A DNA stretch of 56,728 nucleotides from Oscillospiraceae bacterium (GTDB lineage Bacteria > Bacillota_A > Clostridia > Oscillospirales > Oscillospiraceae), in NCBI GenBank assembly GCA_017537045.1, contig JAFYLN010000078.1, forward strand, positions 1 through 56,728. The letters run 5' to 3'. The position numbers and the translations under genes are program-made. The notes under the pieces are model-generated. The model saw only the letters and a program-made list of their open reading frames with translations, did no database searches and was not told the DNA's origin. Below are positions 39,918 through 48,613 of this stretch, in pieces; position 1 is the first letter of the stretch, and each line of letters opens with the position of its first letter.

Positions 39918-41038
39918 GCGAATATAAAATTTGCAAAAGATGTGTGATGGACAATCGCGGTGATCCGAATATCAGATTTGATGAAAACGGATACTGTAAT
40001 TATTGTACGCCCGCCATCGAAACGCTGGCACTGCAGAAACAGCTGATCGATGAAAAAAAACTGGAGGCGCTGTTTGATAAAATCAAGCGGGATTGTAAGG
40101 ATGATCCTTATGACTGCCTTGTCGGTGTTTCCGGTGGACTGGATAGCTCCTATATTATTTATCTGGGCTACAAGTATGGCCTGCGGATGCTGGGCGTGCA
40201 TATTGATGATGGCTTGGATACGGAAATTGCCAAGAAAAACATCCACAACCTTTGCGAAAAGGCACAGGTCAAGCTGATCAACGTGCAGCCCGATCCGGAG
40301 CAGTATCGGGATCTTACGTTATCATTCTTTAAGGCGGCAGTCCCCGGTCTGGCACTGCCGCAGGATAATTTGATTTTGGCAGCACTTACAGATGCTGTCA
40401 AAAAATACAAGCTGAAGTATCTGCTTCATGGCAATAATATGGCTATGGAGTGCATTCTGCAATCCGGAAATGCCTATGCTCCCGCAGACAGTGTTCATAT
40501 CCGTGCCATCCAGAAGCAGTTTTCCGGCAAACCCATTGACAAACTGCGCCTGACCAATACCTTTGAAAACAGCATTCTCAAGCGTCTTAGAAAAGATGTG
40601 ATCCGGGTTTATCCTTTAGATCTGATTGATTACCGCTTTGATAAAGCCTTACAGGATCTGCAGGATTTTTGTGGCTATGAATACTATGGTGGTAAGCACC
40701 ATGAATCTGTTTTGTGCAGATTTCTGCAATGCTGGTACCTGCCGCAGAAGTATGGTGTTGATAAGCGCAAATCCCATTTAAGCAGCCTGATTGCATCCGG
40801 ACAACTGACCAGAGAAGAAGCACTGAAAGCACTGGAAGTCAGCGGCTATCCGTCGGAGGAAATGAGAAACGAAGATTTCGATAAGCTTGCTGAATTTCTG
40901 GGCATTTCCCGTGCGGAATTTGAAGCGCTGGTAGCACTGCCACCGAAATCGCATGATGATTATCCGAAATCATTTTTGTCCAATAAATTGGTTCCTTTTT
41001 TATTGAGATACAGAAAAATTCTGAGGATTGGAATATGA
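39914..41038 (+). CDS. wbpG: N-acetyl-sugar amidotransferase, WbpG type
   Basis: WbpG proteins turn a sugar acetamido group into an acetamidino group using ammonia delivered by a HisH/HisF-like pair. The 374-residue protein has an N-terminal Cys cluster (CKRCVMDN ... CNYC) and the PP-loop ATP pyrophosphatase motif VSGGLDSSYIIYLGYKYGLR (Ser73-Gly-Gly-Leu-Asp-Ser). LLHGNNMAMECILQSG and KRLRKDVIRVYPLDLIDY follow, ending in a helical tail. The unusual point is that no hisH- or hisF-like gene is adjacent or anywhere in the window. The gene overlaps wbpB (ATGA) and the next glycosyltransferase, so it belongs to the same operon. Confidence 0.87.
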   Translation: MSEYKICKRCVMDNRGDPNIRFDENGYCNYCTPAIETLALQKQLIDEKKLEALFDKIKRDCKDDPYDCLVGVSGGLDSSYIIYLGYKYGLRMLGVHIDDGLDTEIAKKNIHNLCEKAQVKLINVQPDPEQYRDLTLSFFKAAVPGLALPQDNLILAALTDAVKKYKLKYLLHGNNMAMECILQSGNAYAPADSVHIRAIQKQFSGKPIDKLRLTNTFENSILKRLRKDVIRVYPLDLIDYRFDKALQDLQDFCGYEYYGGKHHESVLCRFLQCWYLPQKYGVDKRKSHLSSLIASGQLTREEALKALEVSGYPSEEMRNEDFDKLAEFLGISRAEFEALVALPPKSHDDYPKSFLSNKLVPFLLRYRKILRIGI

Positions 41039-42186
41039 AAATTCTGGTTGTTGCCCAATACCAAAACGATGGTTCCCCAACGGCAATCTTTATTCATGAT
41101 CAGATGAAAGCGTATGTTCGCGCCGGTCATGAGGTTGTTGCAATTGCACCAGTTGCCATTGCAAAACGGAATTGGCGGGGTGAAAGATTATCGCTTCGCA
41201 CTAGAAAATGCGATATTGATGGCATCAGACATGTATTTCCCAGATATCTGTCGTTATCTCGCTATGGAACAAAGAATTTTGGAAGTGACAGTGCGATCCT
41301 GGCGATTAAAGCGCAATTTCCCGCAATTCTGGAAGGCTTTCAGCCTGATGTGATCCATGCCCATACATTGGGATTTGGAAGCGAGGTTGGTGCATGGCTG
41401 AAAGAAAAGCTGGGATGCCCGTTGGTTGTGACAACACACGGCAGTGACACATTTGTTCCTTTTCACTTAGATAGAAAGGCAGACCTGAGAAACTATGCAC
41501 AAAAAGCTGATACCGTGGTATGTGTCAGTTCTTTACTGCGCAGAAAACTGGAAGAATGTGGCGTTGCAACACCGATGTGCACGATTCTCAATGGATTCGA
41601 TATTTCGTATGTGGCAAGAGATACGCAAAAAGAGCCCAATTATGTGATACAGGTTGGAAGCTTGATTCCCAGAAAAAAGACGGATATCACCATTCGTGCA
41701 ATTGCAAATTTAAGGAAGAAGAACAAAGATATCCGCTTTACTTCTGTAGGAGCAGGTATGGAAAGAGAGCGTTTGGAAATGCTCTGCGCAGAACTTGAGA
41801 TTACGGATATTGTGACGTTTACCGGACAAATTTCAAATCAGGAGGTTCAGCAAAAAATGTCTGAAGCGACTTTTTTTGTTATGCCGAGTGTTAATGAAGG
41901 GTTCGGCATTGTCTATTTGGAAGCAATGGCAGCCGGCTGCGTTGTGATCGGTACGGAAGGCGAGGGCATTGCGGATCTGGTCGTCAATGGAGAAAACGGA
42001 TTCCTTGTGCCTGCTGACGATGAGGGTGCCGTTGCGGATGTGATTCAAGCTTGTATGGATGATCCGCAGCGGACAGCAGCGATTGCTGCCCGGGGAAGCG
42101 CGTCTGCACAAAAACTGACATGGGAATACAATGCAAAGCAATATCAAGTGCTGTTTGAGGATCTTGTAAAAGGAGCGAGCCTATGA
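41035..42186 (+). CDS. Glycosyltransferase family 4
   Basis: The 383-residue GT-B enzyme begins MKILVVAQYQNDGSPTAIFI. The acceptor domain has DVIHAHTLGFGSEVGAWLK and VTTHGSDTFVPFH. The donor domain has YVIQVGSLIPRKKTDITIRA, FTSVGAGMERERLEML and the full E-x7-E motif in NEGFGIVYLEAMAAGCVVIG. It should transfer one sugar of the repeat at the inner membrane face. The donor is unknown. It overlaps the genes on both sides by 4 bases (ATGA), which shows tight coupling. Base composition is visibly more AT-rich than in the wbp genes before it. Confidence 0.87.
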   Translation: MKILVVAQYQNDGSPTAIFIHDQMKAYVRAGHEVVAIAPVAIAKRNWRGERLSLRTRKCDIDGIRHVFPRYLSLSRYGTKNFGSDSAILAIKAQFPAILEGFQPDVIHAHTLGFGSEVGAWLKEKLGCPLVVTTHGSDTFVPFHLDRKADLRNYAQKADTVVCVSSLLRRKLEECGVATPMCTILNGFDISYVARDTQKEPNYVIQVGSLIPRKKTDITIRAIANLRKKNKDIRFTSVGAGMERERLEMLCAELEITDIVTFTGQISNQEVQQKMSEATFFVMPSVNEGFGIVYLEAMAAGCVVIGTEGEGIADLVVNGENGFLVPADDEGAVADVIQACMDDPQRTAAIAARGSASAQKLTWEYNAKQYQVLFEDLVKGASL

Positions 42187-43613
42187 AGTCAAGTGTGTTT
42201 AACTGGCATGAAGACAAGTTAAAGACAGTATTGATTGTTTCCTGGCTGCTGACTGTCTTCTCATCGTTTCTTGGCATTGTTATTTCCTTTGGCTACCTTC
42301 CCGGAATTGGTTCGATGTTTCCATTTCGCATTTTTTTACCCGTAAGTGCTGTACTTTATCTGGTATGGATCATCCGGCGGAAGCATAATCCTTGGAAACA
42401 TGCGTCTTATGTACTGCGTGTTTGCTATATATTGTGTGTTCTGCTGGTATTGCATGGAGCCTTTTCGCTTTTTCACGCAATAGATTTTGCTTTTACTTTT
42501 CGCAGATTCTTCAATTTGTGCTTTGATCTGTGTTTCTTTTATCTGGCACTGGAATTGTGTAAAGACAAGTGCGTGCTGCTGTATTCGATTCGCTGTTCCA
42601 TCCCTGCACTTCTGATTCAAATTGCGTTGGGAGTTGTTGAAGTGTTTTCCGGCGGCGTTTTTTTTGAATGCCGCGACAATAATCATGACATTCATTTTCT
42701 GGGGAAGGTATGTCATTGGCCCCATGGAACATTAGAGAATCCCAATGACTACGCGATGCTGCTGGTTCTTGCTTTGGCACTGCTTTTAATGTATTGGGGG
42801 AGCCGGCACCATGAAGAAAAATGCGACTGGATTCCGGTTGTCATAATAGCACCTGTTTACTTTTTGCTTTATGCCGGTGAGGCCAGACTTTGCTTGGCTG
42901 CTTTTTTTGTTTTAATGATTGGTTTCATCGTGTATGCGCTGACATTGGAAAGAAAGAAAGGCTGGGTTCTTGCACTGTCGATCCTGTTGTTTGGGCTTAT
43001 AACCTTTGGATATAACCATGAACTGATGACGGATCAAACACTGAATGCTGTGGAATCTATTGCAGTTACTGCAGAAGCTGCGCCCCTGGAAGCGGAACAG
43101 ACGGTTATGCTTGCCGTGCCTTCAATGAAAGACAGATTTTTTGTGGTGGATGGGCAAACCGGTGAACTTCATATAAATCAGCGACGTAGTGATGGTATTA
43201 GGTTATACTTACTGGTGCACGCATTGGATTGCTTTATGCAGTCCAAAGGCATGGGAGTGGGTCTGGGTAACGCAGAACAGCTAGCCAGAATCAGTACGGA
43301 AAATGTAAGTGGAATCTGGAACATACATTGTTTTCTTGCGCGCATGATTGCCGATTTTGGAATCTGGTTTCTGATCCCTCTGCTTCTGATTATTTTTGAA
43401 TTGCTGCGGATGTGTTTCAAGGGCATGTATCAGGGATTCAAGGAAAAGAAAATTTCGGATGCCATGAGATGGTTTTTGTATCTGTCGGTTCTGATCGGTT
43501 ATCCAATTGCCTCTACTGCACCGGCAGAGGCACAGGACATACTTGTTATGTGGCTCTTTCTGGCAGGGATCATTTGGTTCCCGATGCACATGCAGAAGGC
43601 AGAAAAGAAATAA
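42183..43613 (+). CDS. Polysaccharide polymerase, Wzy/TuaE-like (O-antigen ligase superfamily)
   Basis: The 476-residue membrane protein has about ten to twelve helices and should join lipid-linked repeat units outside the membrane. The conserved element GTLENPNDYAMLLVLALALL near residue 185 is the family's NPN motif, followed by YFLLYAGEARLCLAAFFVLM, where an Arg is functionally important in relatives. A large outer loop (about residues 285-345) ends in YLLVHALDCFMQSKGMGVGL. The pattern is closest to TuaE/O-antigen ligase-like proteins. The sequence is AT-rich. It is the only polymerase-like gene of the locus. Confidence 0.85.
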   Translation: MKSSVFNWHEDKLKTVLIVSWLLTVFSSFLGIVISFGYLPGIGSMFPFRIFLPVSAVLYLVWIIRRKHNPWKHASYVLRVCYILCVLLVLHGAFSLFHAIDFAFTFRRFFNLCFDLCFFYLALELCKDKCVLLYSIRCSIPALLIQIALGVVEVFSGGVFFECRDNNHDIHFLGKVCHWPHGTLENPNDYAMLLVLALALLLMYWGSRHHEEKCDWIPVVIIAPVYFLLYAGEARLCLAAFFVLMIGFIVYALTLERKKGWVLALSILLFGLITFGYNHELMTDQTLNAVESIAVTAEAAPLEAEQTVMLAVPSMKDRFFVVDGQTGELHINQRRSDGIRLYLLVHALDCFMQSKGMGVGLGNAEQLARISTENVSGIWNIHCFLARMIADFGIWFLIPLLLIIFELLRMCFKGMYQGFKEKKISDAMRWFLYLSVLIGYPIASTAPAEAQDILVMWLFLAGIIWFPMHMQKAEKK

Positions 43614-43624
43614 TGGAGGAATGT

Positions 43625-44578
43625 ATGGTGCCAACCTATTCGATCGTGATTCCTGTTTATAATGCTGAAAAGTATCTGGAAAGCTGCATCGATAGCGTAC
43701 TGGGGCAGAACGCAGCTTCCTCTTATGAGATCATTCTGGTCAACGACGGTTCATCTGATCGGTCACCTCAGATTTGTGACCGGTATGCAAAACATGAAGC
43801 ATGCATAAAAGTGATTCACCAGATCAATCAGGGCGTCAGTGCCGCAAGAAACGCTGGTATTGCTGCAGCGAGCGGCACATATATACTGTTTTTGGATGCA
43901 GATGATTATTGGGATCCGCGCATGCTGCCGGTGTTGGAGCAGGCAATCCAGAAGGAACCTGATATGGTTCAGTTTGGTTGGCAGGAATTTAATGAATATG
44001 GTGTTCAGTGTATCGAATTACCATCCATATTAACGAGCGGGAAAACAGGGGGAGAATTTCTGGAGGCACATATCGCAATTAACACTATGCCCATGGTGTC
44101 GTGTTGTGCAGTAGCTTTCAGACATCGGTTTCTGGCAGAAAACGCACTTCTTTTTCCCGTTGGAATCCGCTGCGGAGAAGATTTCGATTTCCTCATGAAT
44201 TGTTTCAAACACGCCAAATTGGTGTTCAGTATTGGTGAACCATTGTATTGGTACCGTATGAATGAGACAAGCGTATCGCATACAATGAATTTCAATCAAA
44301 TACGGGATGCGATATTTGTGTGTGCAAAAATGTATTATTTGTTCCCGTGTGCTATGCTTGCGGATTATTACTGTATGAATATTTTGCATATTGCAAAACT
44401 CAACAAAGAAAATGCAGATCAACTGAAGCATTTGCTGCAGGAGCATCGCGATATTCTTAAAGATGTTTCTGAAAAGAATATGCGCATTGCCTGTGTGTTT
44501 TATAAGATTTTTGGGTGGTATTATGCATCCAGATTGATACAGCTTGGGATGAAGCTGAGACATGCAAAGAAAGGTTAG
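43625..44578 (+). CDS. Glycosyltransferase family 2
   Basis: The 317-residue GT-A enzyme has SIVIPVYNAEKYLESCIDSV, ILVNDGSSDRSPQICDRYA, NQGVSAARNAGIAAASG and the metal-binding DxD in FLDADDYWD, all in the first 105 residues. A variable region with CGEDFDFLMNCF and YRMNETSVSH follows, then a helical C-terminus that may touch the membrane. The ATG at 43625 follows GGAGGA closely. An in-frame ATG at 43613 would place the site inside the gene. The sugar is unknown. It is the only family 2 transferase of the locus. Confidence 0.88.
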   Translation: MVPTYSIVIPVYNAEKYLESCIDSVLGQNAASSYEIILVNDGSSDRSPQICDRYAKHEACIKVIHQINQGVSAARNAGIAAASGTYILFLDADDYWDPRMLPVLEQAIQKEPDMVQFGWQEFNEYGVQCIELPSILTSGKTGGEFLEAHIAINTMPMVSCCAVAFRHRFLAENALLFPVGIRCGEDFDFLMNCFKHAKLVFSIGEPLYWYRMNETSVSHTMNFNQIRDAIFVCAKMYYLFPCAMLADYYCMNILHIAKLNKENADQLKHLLQEHRDILKDVSEKNMRIACVFYKIFGWYYASRLIQLGMKLRHAKKG

Positions 44579-44589
44579 ACGGAACATCA

Positions 44590-45912
44590 ATGGACATTCT
44601 GATTATTACGACTTTCTATCCACCGGATACTGCGGTTGCTGCGGTGCGCCCGTATATGATGGCAAAATATCTGACAGAGCGTGGCCATAACGTAACCGTT
44701 CTGCGCTCAGGCGAGTTTTTTAACAGTGCGTCGGACTATTTTGATATGAACATTCCGGTGCGTGTGATCTCCTATCTGGGACCCGACAGCCCGGCCGAAC
44801 AGTATGCAAGGGGAGAACTGAAAGAAGTACCAGTTGTTGAGGGTAATAGCAGAATCAGCTTTTTGCCGGAGCTGATCCGTAAGCCTGTTGCATGGGCATT
44901 CAATACCTGCATGCGCCCCATCCGTTTCAAACAGGCGCAGGAGGCCATTGCTGAAAAGGTTAAAAAGCAGATGGCTGCATTGGATGGGTTGCGTGATGCG
45001 CATTTTGATGTTGTGTTTACGACCTTTGGCCAACAGGAAAATATTGCAGCCGGACAGTACGCAGCAAAGCTCTTTGGCTGCAAGCTGATTCAGGATTATC
45101 GTGATCCGCTGGCAAGACGCGTATTTCAAACAAGAGGGGAATACCGTACCCTAAAAAAGATACAGGACGATTCCATCAGGAAAGCAGATGGGTTGACCAC
45201 AGTTTCAGAGGGGTTCCGGCGGGAAATGATGAAAGGCCTGGACGTACAGACTCCGAATATCACGATCTACAATGGTTATGAACCTGTGGCGCAGGAACAG
45301 CCGGTAGAAATGGTGGAACCGGGCGTATTCAGTTTTTGCTATACGGGCATTCTTTATGGTGAGCACAGCGATTTTGCGCCACTGCTGCAGGCATTGCAGA
45401 AGCTGTCAGCAGAAGGCCATATCGATCTTTCCAGGGTTAAGATCAATTATGCAGGCAAAGATTTTGACCAGCTGCGTGAGCTTGCACAGAAACTGAATAT
45501 GACGGATATTCTGAACAATCATGGCTATGTCAGCCGTGGTGAAGCGGCAAGACTTCAGCAGATTTCGGATATCTTCCTTGTGCTGTCCTGGAACCGCCAT
45601 GATTCGCAGGGTGTTATGCCCGGAAAATTCTACGAGGGAATCCGTGCGAAAAAACCGATTCTTTCCATTGTCAGCGGCAACCTGCCGGATAGTGAGCTGT
45701 GCTATTTGAATGAAAAGTACCATTATGGCTTCTGCTATGAAGCCAGCCGCGATGCAGCACATTTTGATGACTTTTGTGATTTTCTTGCGAAGTCCTATGA
45801 GGAAAAAATGAAGTTCGGCAGGGTGCGGCATGAAATCAGCCCGGAACTGGAAGACAGATTCCGGTATGATAATCTTGCCAAGCAGCTGGAAGATTTTATT
45901 TTGTCGATTTAA
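44590..45912 (+). CDS. Glycosyltransferase family 4-like
   Basis: The 440-residue GT-B protein begins MDILIITTFYPPDTAVAAVR, the pattern of family 4 enzymes that act on amino or deoxy sugars. It then has VRVISYLGPD, TTFGQQENIAAGQYAAKLFG and IQDYRDPLARRVFQTR. The donor part has FSFCYTGILYGEHSDFAPLL, KINYAGKD, HGYVSRGEAARLQQISDIFL and QGVMPGKFYEGIRAKKPILS. The start at 44590 lacks a strong ribosome site; the 11-base distance from the previous stop suggests coupling. The donor is unknown. Confidence 0.82.
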   Translation: MDILIITTFYPPDTAVAAVRPYMMAKYLTERGHNVTVLRSGEFFNSASDYFDMNIPVRVISYLGPDSPAEQYARGELKEVPVVEGNSRISFLPELIRKPVAWAFNTCMRPIRFKQAQEAIAEKVKKQMAALDGLRDAHFDVVFTTFGQQENIAAGQYAAKLFGCKLIQDYRDPLARRVFQTRGEYRTLKKIQDDSIRKADGLTTVSEGFRREMMKGLDVQTPNITIYNGYEPVAQEQPVEMVEPGVFSFCYTGILYGEHSDFAPLLQALQKLSAEGHIDLSRVKINYAGKDFDQLRELAQKLNMTDILNNHGYVSRGEAARLQQISDIFLVLSWNRHDSQGVMPGKFYEGIRAKKPILSIVSGNLPDSELCYLNEKYHYGFCYEASRDAAHFDDFCDFLAKSYEEKMKFGRVRHEISPELEDRFRYDNLAKQLEDFILSI

Positions 45913-45929
45913 GAAGAACAGGAGCGTTT

Positions 45930-47198
45930 ATGAAGAAGCGTTTGCTACTGGTTACCTGCGGATATCCCTTTGGTGAGTCGGAAAGAGGGTTTCTGACGGA
46001 GGAGGCAAAATTTCTTGCCTCCCGCTTTGATTTGATGATCATGGCGTTGGATAATCAGGATCCGCTTCTATATCCGACTGACGGGATTCTGCACATTGAG
46101 CGTTACCGCTTTTCTTCTTTTCGCCAGACCCGTCAAATCCGTGCGCTGCCGCATGTCTTGGATCCGGCAACCCTGCGGGAAGCATGGGCTTTTATTAAAG
46201 AAAAAAAGTTCTCTGATCCTGTCGCCAAGCTCAGACGTACGTTATATTACCGGTTTAATGTCTGGGAAATGGAGCAGCAGATCGGCAGATTGATAGCGGA
46301 GCGAAAAATTGACATTGTCTATACCTACTGGTGTGATGAATGCACGGTAGCAGCCGTAAAGCTGAAGAAACGTTTTCCTGATTTGAAAGTGGTTACCCGG
46401 TTTCATGGCATGGATCTTTATGAAGAAAGAACCCCCGAAAGCTGGCAGTTCTTCCGTAAAGAAATTGCGCGCCATGCAGATGTGCTTTGCTTTGCCTGTG
46501 CGTATGGACGGCGCTATTTTCAGCAGCACTGGGGTAGCAAGTATGCAAACAAAATGCATCTTTCCTATTTGGGCAGCGCAGACCGGGGCTTTCTGGATGC
46601 GCCCGTAACAGAACGGCTGCGGATCGTCAGTTGTTCGAATGTAATCGCGTTGAAACGTGTTGATCTGATCATTGAGGCGCTGGCGCTGCTCCCGGATTCC
46701 ATACAAGTTGAATGGAATCATTTCGGAGATGGAAATTTGCGGGAGCAACTGGAAAAGCTGGCAGAAGAGCGGCTTCGGAAGCATCCGAATATCCGCTGGA
46801 AGTTCCAAGGCTTTATTCCCAATGCCGTACTGACGCAGGCATATAAAAAAATAGAACCGAACTTGTTTATCACAACCTCTTCCACAGAGGGCGGTGCGCC
46901 GGTTTCGATTCAGGAGGCATTCTCCATGGGTATTCCGGCGATCGGTACACCCATCGGTGGAATTCCGGATCTGGTTGTCGATGCGCAGACAGGCTTTTTG
47001 CTGCCTGACCAGGCAGAAGCATCCGATGTGGCGGCTGCGATCACAAAATTTGCAGCCTTGCCCGATGCCCGGAAAAGACAGATGGCAGCCTCGGCGCGCC
47101 AGCTTTGGAAAGAGAAATTTGATGCAAAGGAAAATGCCGATAAATTTACCGCATATCTGCGGAATCTGATATCGGAACAAGAAGTGAGAAAAGCATGA
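45930..47198 (+). CDS. Glycosyltransferase family 4
   Basis: The 422-residue GT-B enzyme begins KKRLLLVTCGYPFGESERG. The acceptor domain has DIVYTYWCDECTVAAVKLKK and VTRFHGMDLYEERTP. The donor domain has IVSCSNVIALKRVDLIIEAL, EWNHFGDGNLREQLEKLAEE, WKFQGFIPNAVL and TSSTEGGAPVSIQEAFSMGI with the E-x7-E acids, followed by GTPIGGIPDLVVD. The form resembles colanic-acid WcaL/AmsK-type transferases. The donor is unknown. AGGAG lies before the ATG. The end overlaps the flippase gene by 4 bases (ATGA). Confidence 0.87.
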   Translation: MKKRLLLVTCGYPFGESERGFLTEEAKFLASRFDLMIMALDNQDPLLYPTDGILHIERYRFSSFRQTRQIRALPHVLDPATLREAWAFIKEKKFSDPVAKLRRTLYYRFNVWEMEQQIGRLIAERKIDIVYTYWCDECTVAAVKLKKRFPDLKVVTRFHGMDLYEERTPESWQFFRKEIARHADVLCFACAYGRRYFQQHWGSKYANKMHLSYLGSADRGFLDAPVTERLRIVSCSNVIALKRVDLIIEALALLPDSIQVEWNHFGDGNLREQLEKLAEERLRKHPNIRWKFQGFIPNAVLTQAYKKIEPNLFITTSSTEGGAPVSIQEAFSMGIPAIGTPIGGIPDLVVDAQTGFLLPDQAEASDVAAAITKFAALPDARKRQMAASARQLWKEKFDAKENADKFTAYLRNLISEQEVRKA

Positions 47199-48478
47199 TC
47201 AAGCAATTACTGGAAAAACTGCGTAATTTCAGCAAAGAGGGACTTTTTCATATTTTCGGCAGCAGAATGATCAGCCAGATCTGCGGATTGATTTCCTCCA
47301 TGGTGGTCATCCGCCATCTGGAAAAAGTCGATTATGGATATTATATTGATGCCGTTAATATCTATTCCTATCCTGCCATATTTGCCGGAATGGGCATGGC
47401 CAATGTAATCATTCAGTATTGCAGTGAGCGGGTAAGTGAGGAGCGGAAAAAAGCGATTTACCGCTATGCATTTCTGCGCGGTAATGCGGCTAATATTCTC
47501 TTGGCGGCTGTAATTGCCGCGTTGGCTTTTTGGAAATACCAGTCCGGAAAACCGCAGACGGCATTGTATCTTCTGATGATGTGCGCGCTGCCTTTGGTCA
47601 ACGATCTCGATACTTATGCGCAGACAGTACTTCGGGTAAAACGGCAGAATCAGGTCTTTGCCAATGCAAACATCATCTATTCTGTTGTGCTGCTGTTGGG
47701 CAATATCATCCTGACAAAGCGCTTGCATGTTCCGGGTCTGATTTATTCAAGATATGTGGCCTATTTCGTATCAGCGGTGATATGTATTGCCGCATTGCAG
47801 AAAAACCGGTTCTACGGTCAGATTTTAGGAACCGGGGAGCGGCTGCAGAAGACAGAACGGCGGCAGATCAATAGCTATGCTGCTGTTTGCGCGATAACAA
47901 ATTTTACATCTACGGTCTTGACCCTGCTGGATGTCACCTGTCTGGAGCTTGTTCTGGGCGATCCGACGGTGCTGGCAGACTACCATGTGGCGGCGATCAT
48001 TCCTTCCGCCTGTACGTTTGTTCCGTCCTGCCTGATGGTATTTTTCTATCCCAGGCTGGTTGATGCGATTTCGGAAGGAAAAGAAGCAGGCCGCCGGTAT
48101 ATTTTCCAGATGGCAAAGGTCTATGCAGTGGTAAACGGATTGGTATTTCTGGGAATTGCCGTGTTTGCACCGTTCCTCATTTGGGTTGTTTATGGCGAGA
48201 AGTATATGAATGTTATCCCGTTGATTCAGATTCTCAACGCAAACTATCTGGTATACTGCGTACGCAATCTGATGGGGAATACAATCGCTGCCATCAAAAA
48301 AGTGAAGATGAACCTGTACTTTGCGATCATTTCCGGCATCCTGAATATCATTTTGAATCTGACATTGATTCCCTGGCTTGGCGCTGTAGGCGCTGCAGTT
48401 GCAACGCTGATTGTAACGATTACAGTTGCAGCACTGGATTGTACCTATGTGCTGCATCACTTCCGGAAAGAAAAATAA
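47195..48478 (+). CDS. Polysaccharide flippase, Wzx family
   Basis: The protein should move the finished undecaprenyl-linked repeat across the membrane. The 427-residue protein has about 12 membrane helices and no signal peptide. Its N-terminus has IFGSRMISQICGLISSMVVI, and the C-terminal half has VFAPFLIWVVYGEKYMNVIP, NLMGNTIAAIKKVKMNLYF and LIPWLGAVGAAVATLI, typical of polysaccharide transporters of the MOP superfamily. It is the last gene of the locus and is followed by a strong terminator. Substrate choice cannot be read from the sequence. Confidence 0.9.
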   Translation: MIKQLLEKLRNFSKEGLFHIFGSRMISQICGLISSMVVIRHLEKVDYGYYIDAVNIYSYPAIFAGMGMANVIIQYCSERVSEERKKAIYRYAFLRGNAANILLAAVIAALAFWKYQSGKPQTALYLLMMCALPLVNDLDTYAQTVLRVKRQNQVFANANIIYSVVLLLGNIILTKRLHVPGLIYSRYVAYFVSAVICIAALQKNRFYGQILGTGERLQKTERRQINSYAAVCAITNFTSTVLTLLDVTCLELVLGDPTVLADYHVAAIIPSACTFVPSCLMVFFYPRLVDAISEGKEAGRRYIFQMAKVYAVVNGLVFLGIAVFAPFLIWVVYGEKYMNVIPLIQILNANYLVYCVRNLMGNTIAAIKKVKMNLYFAIISGILNIILNLTLIPWLGAVGAAVATLIVTITVAALDCTYVLHHFRKEK

Positions 48479-48488
48479 ACAGGTTTCA

Positions 48489-48522
48489 ACAAATCCCTGC
48501 TGGATGCAGGGATTTGTTTTTT
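48489..48522 (+). terminator. Terminator at the end of the polysaccharide locus
   Basis: ACAAATCCCTGC (48489-48500) and GCAGGGATTTGT (48506-48517) form a 12-bp stem with a TGGAT loop, followed by a run of T to 48522. It separates the locus from smc. Confidence 0.92.
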
Positions 48523-48544
48523 GCACTGAAAAGGAAAGAAATCC

Positions 48545-48573
48545 TTGCTTTTTCGCCTTGTTAAGGGTATAAT
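48545..48573 (+). promoter_or_regulatory. Promoter of smc
   Basis: TTGCTT (48545-48550) and a perfect TATAAT (48568-48573) are 17 bases apart, 40 bases before smc. Having its own promoter lets smc and the following genes be expressed apart from rnc. Confidence 0.75.
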
Positions 48574-48613
48574 AAACTGATTCATTATCAAGTTTTTGTA
48601 AGAGGTTATACTT

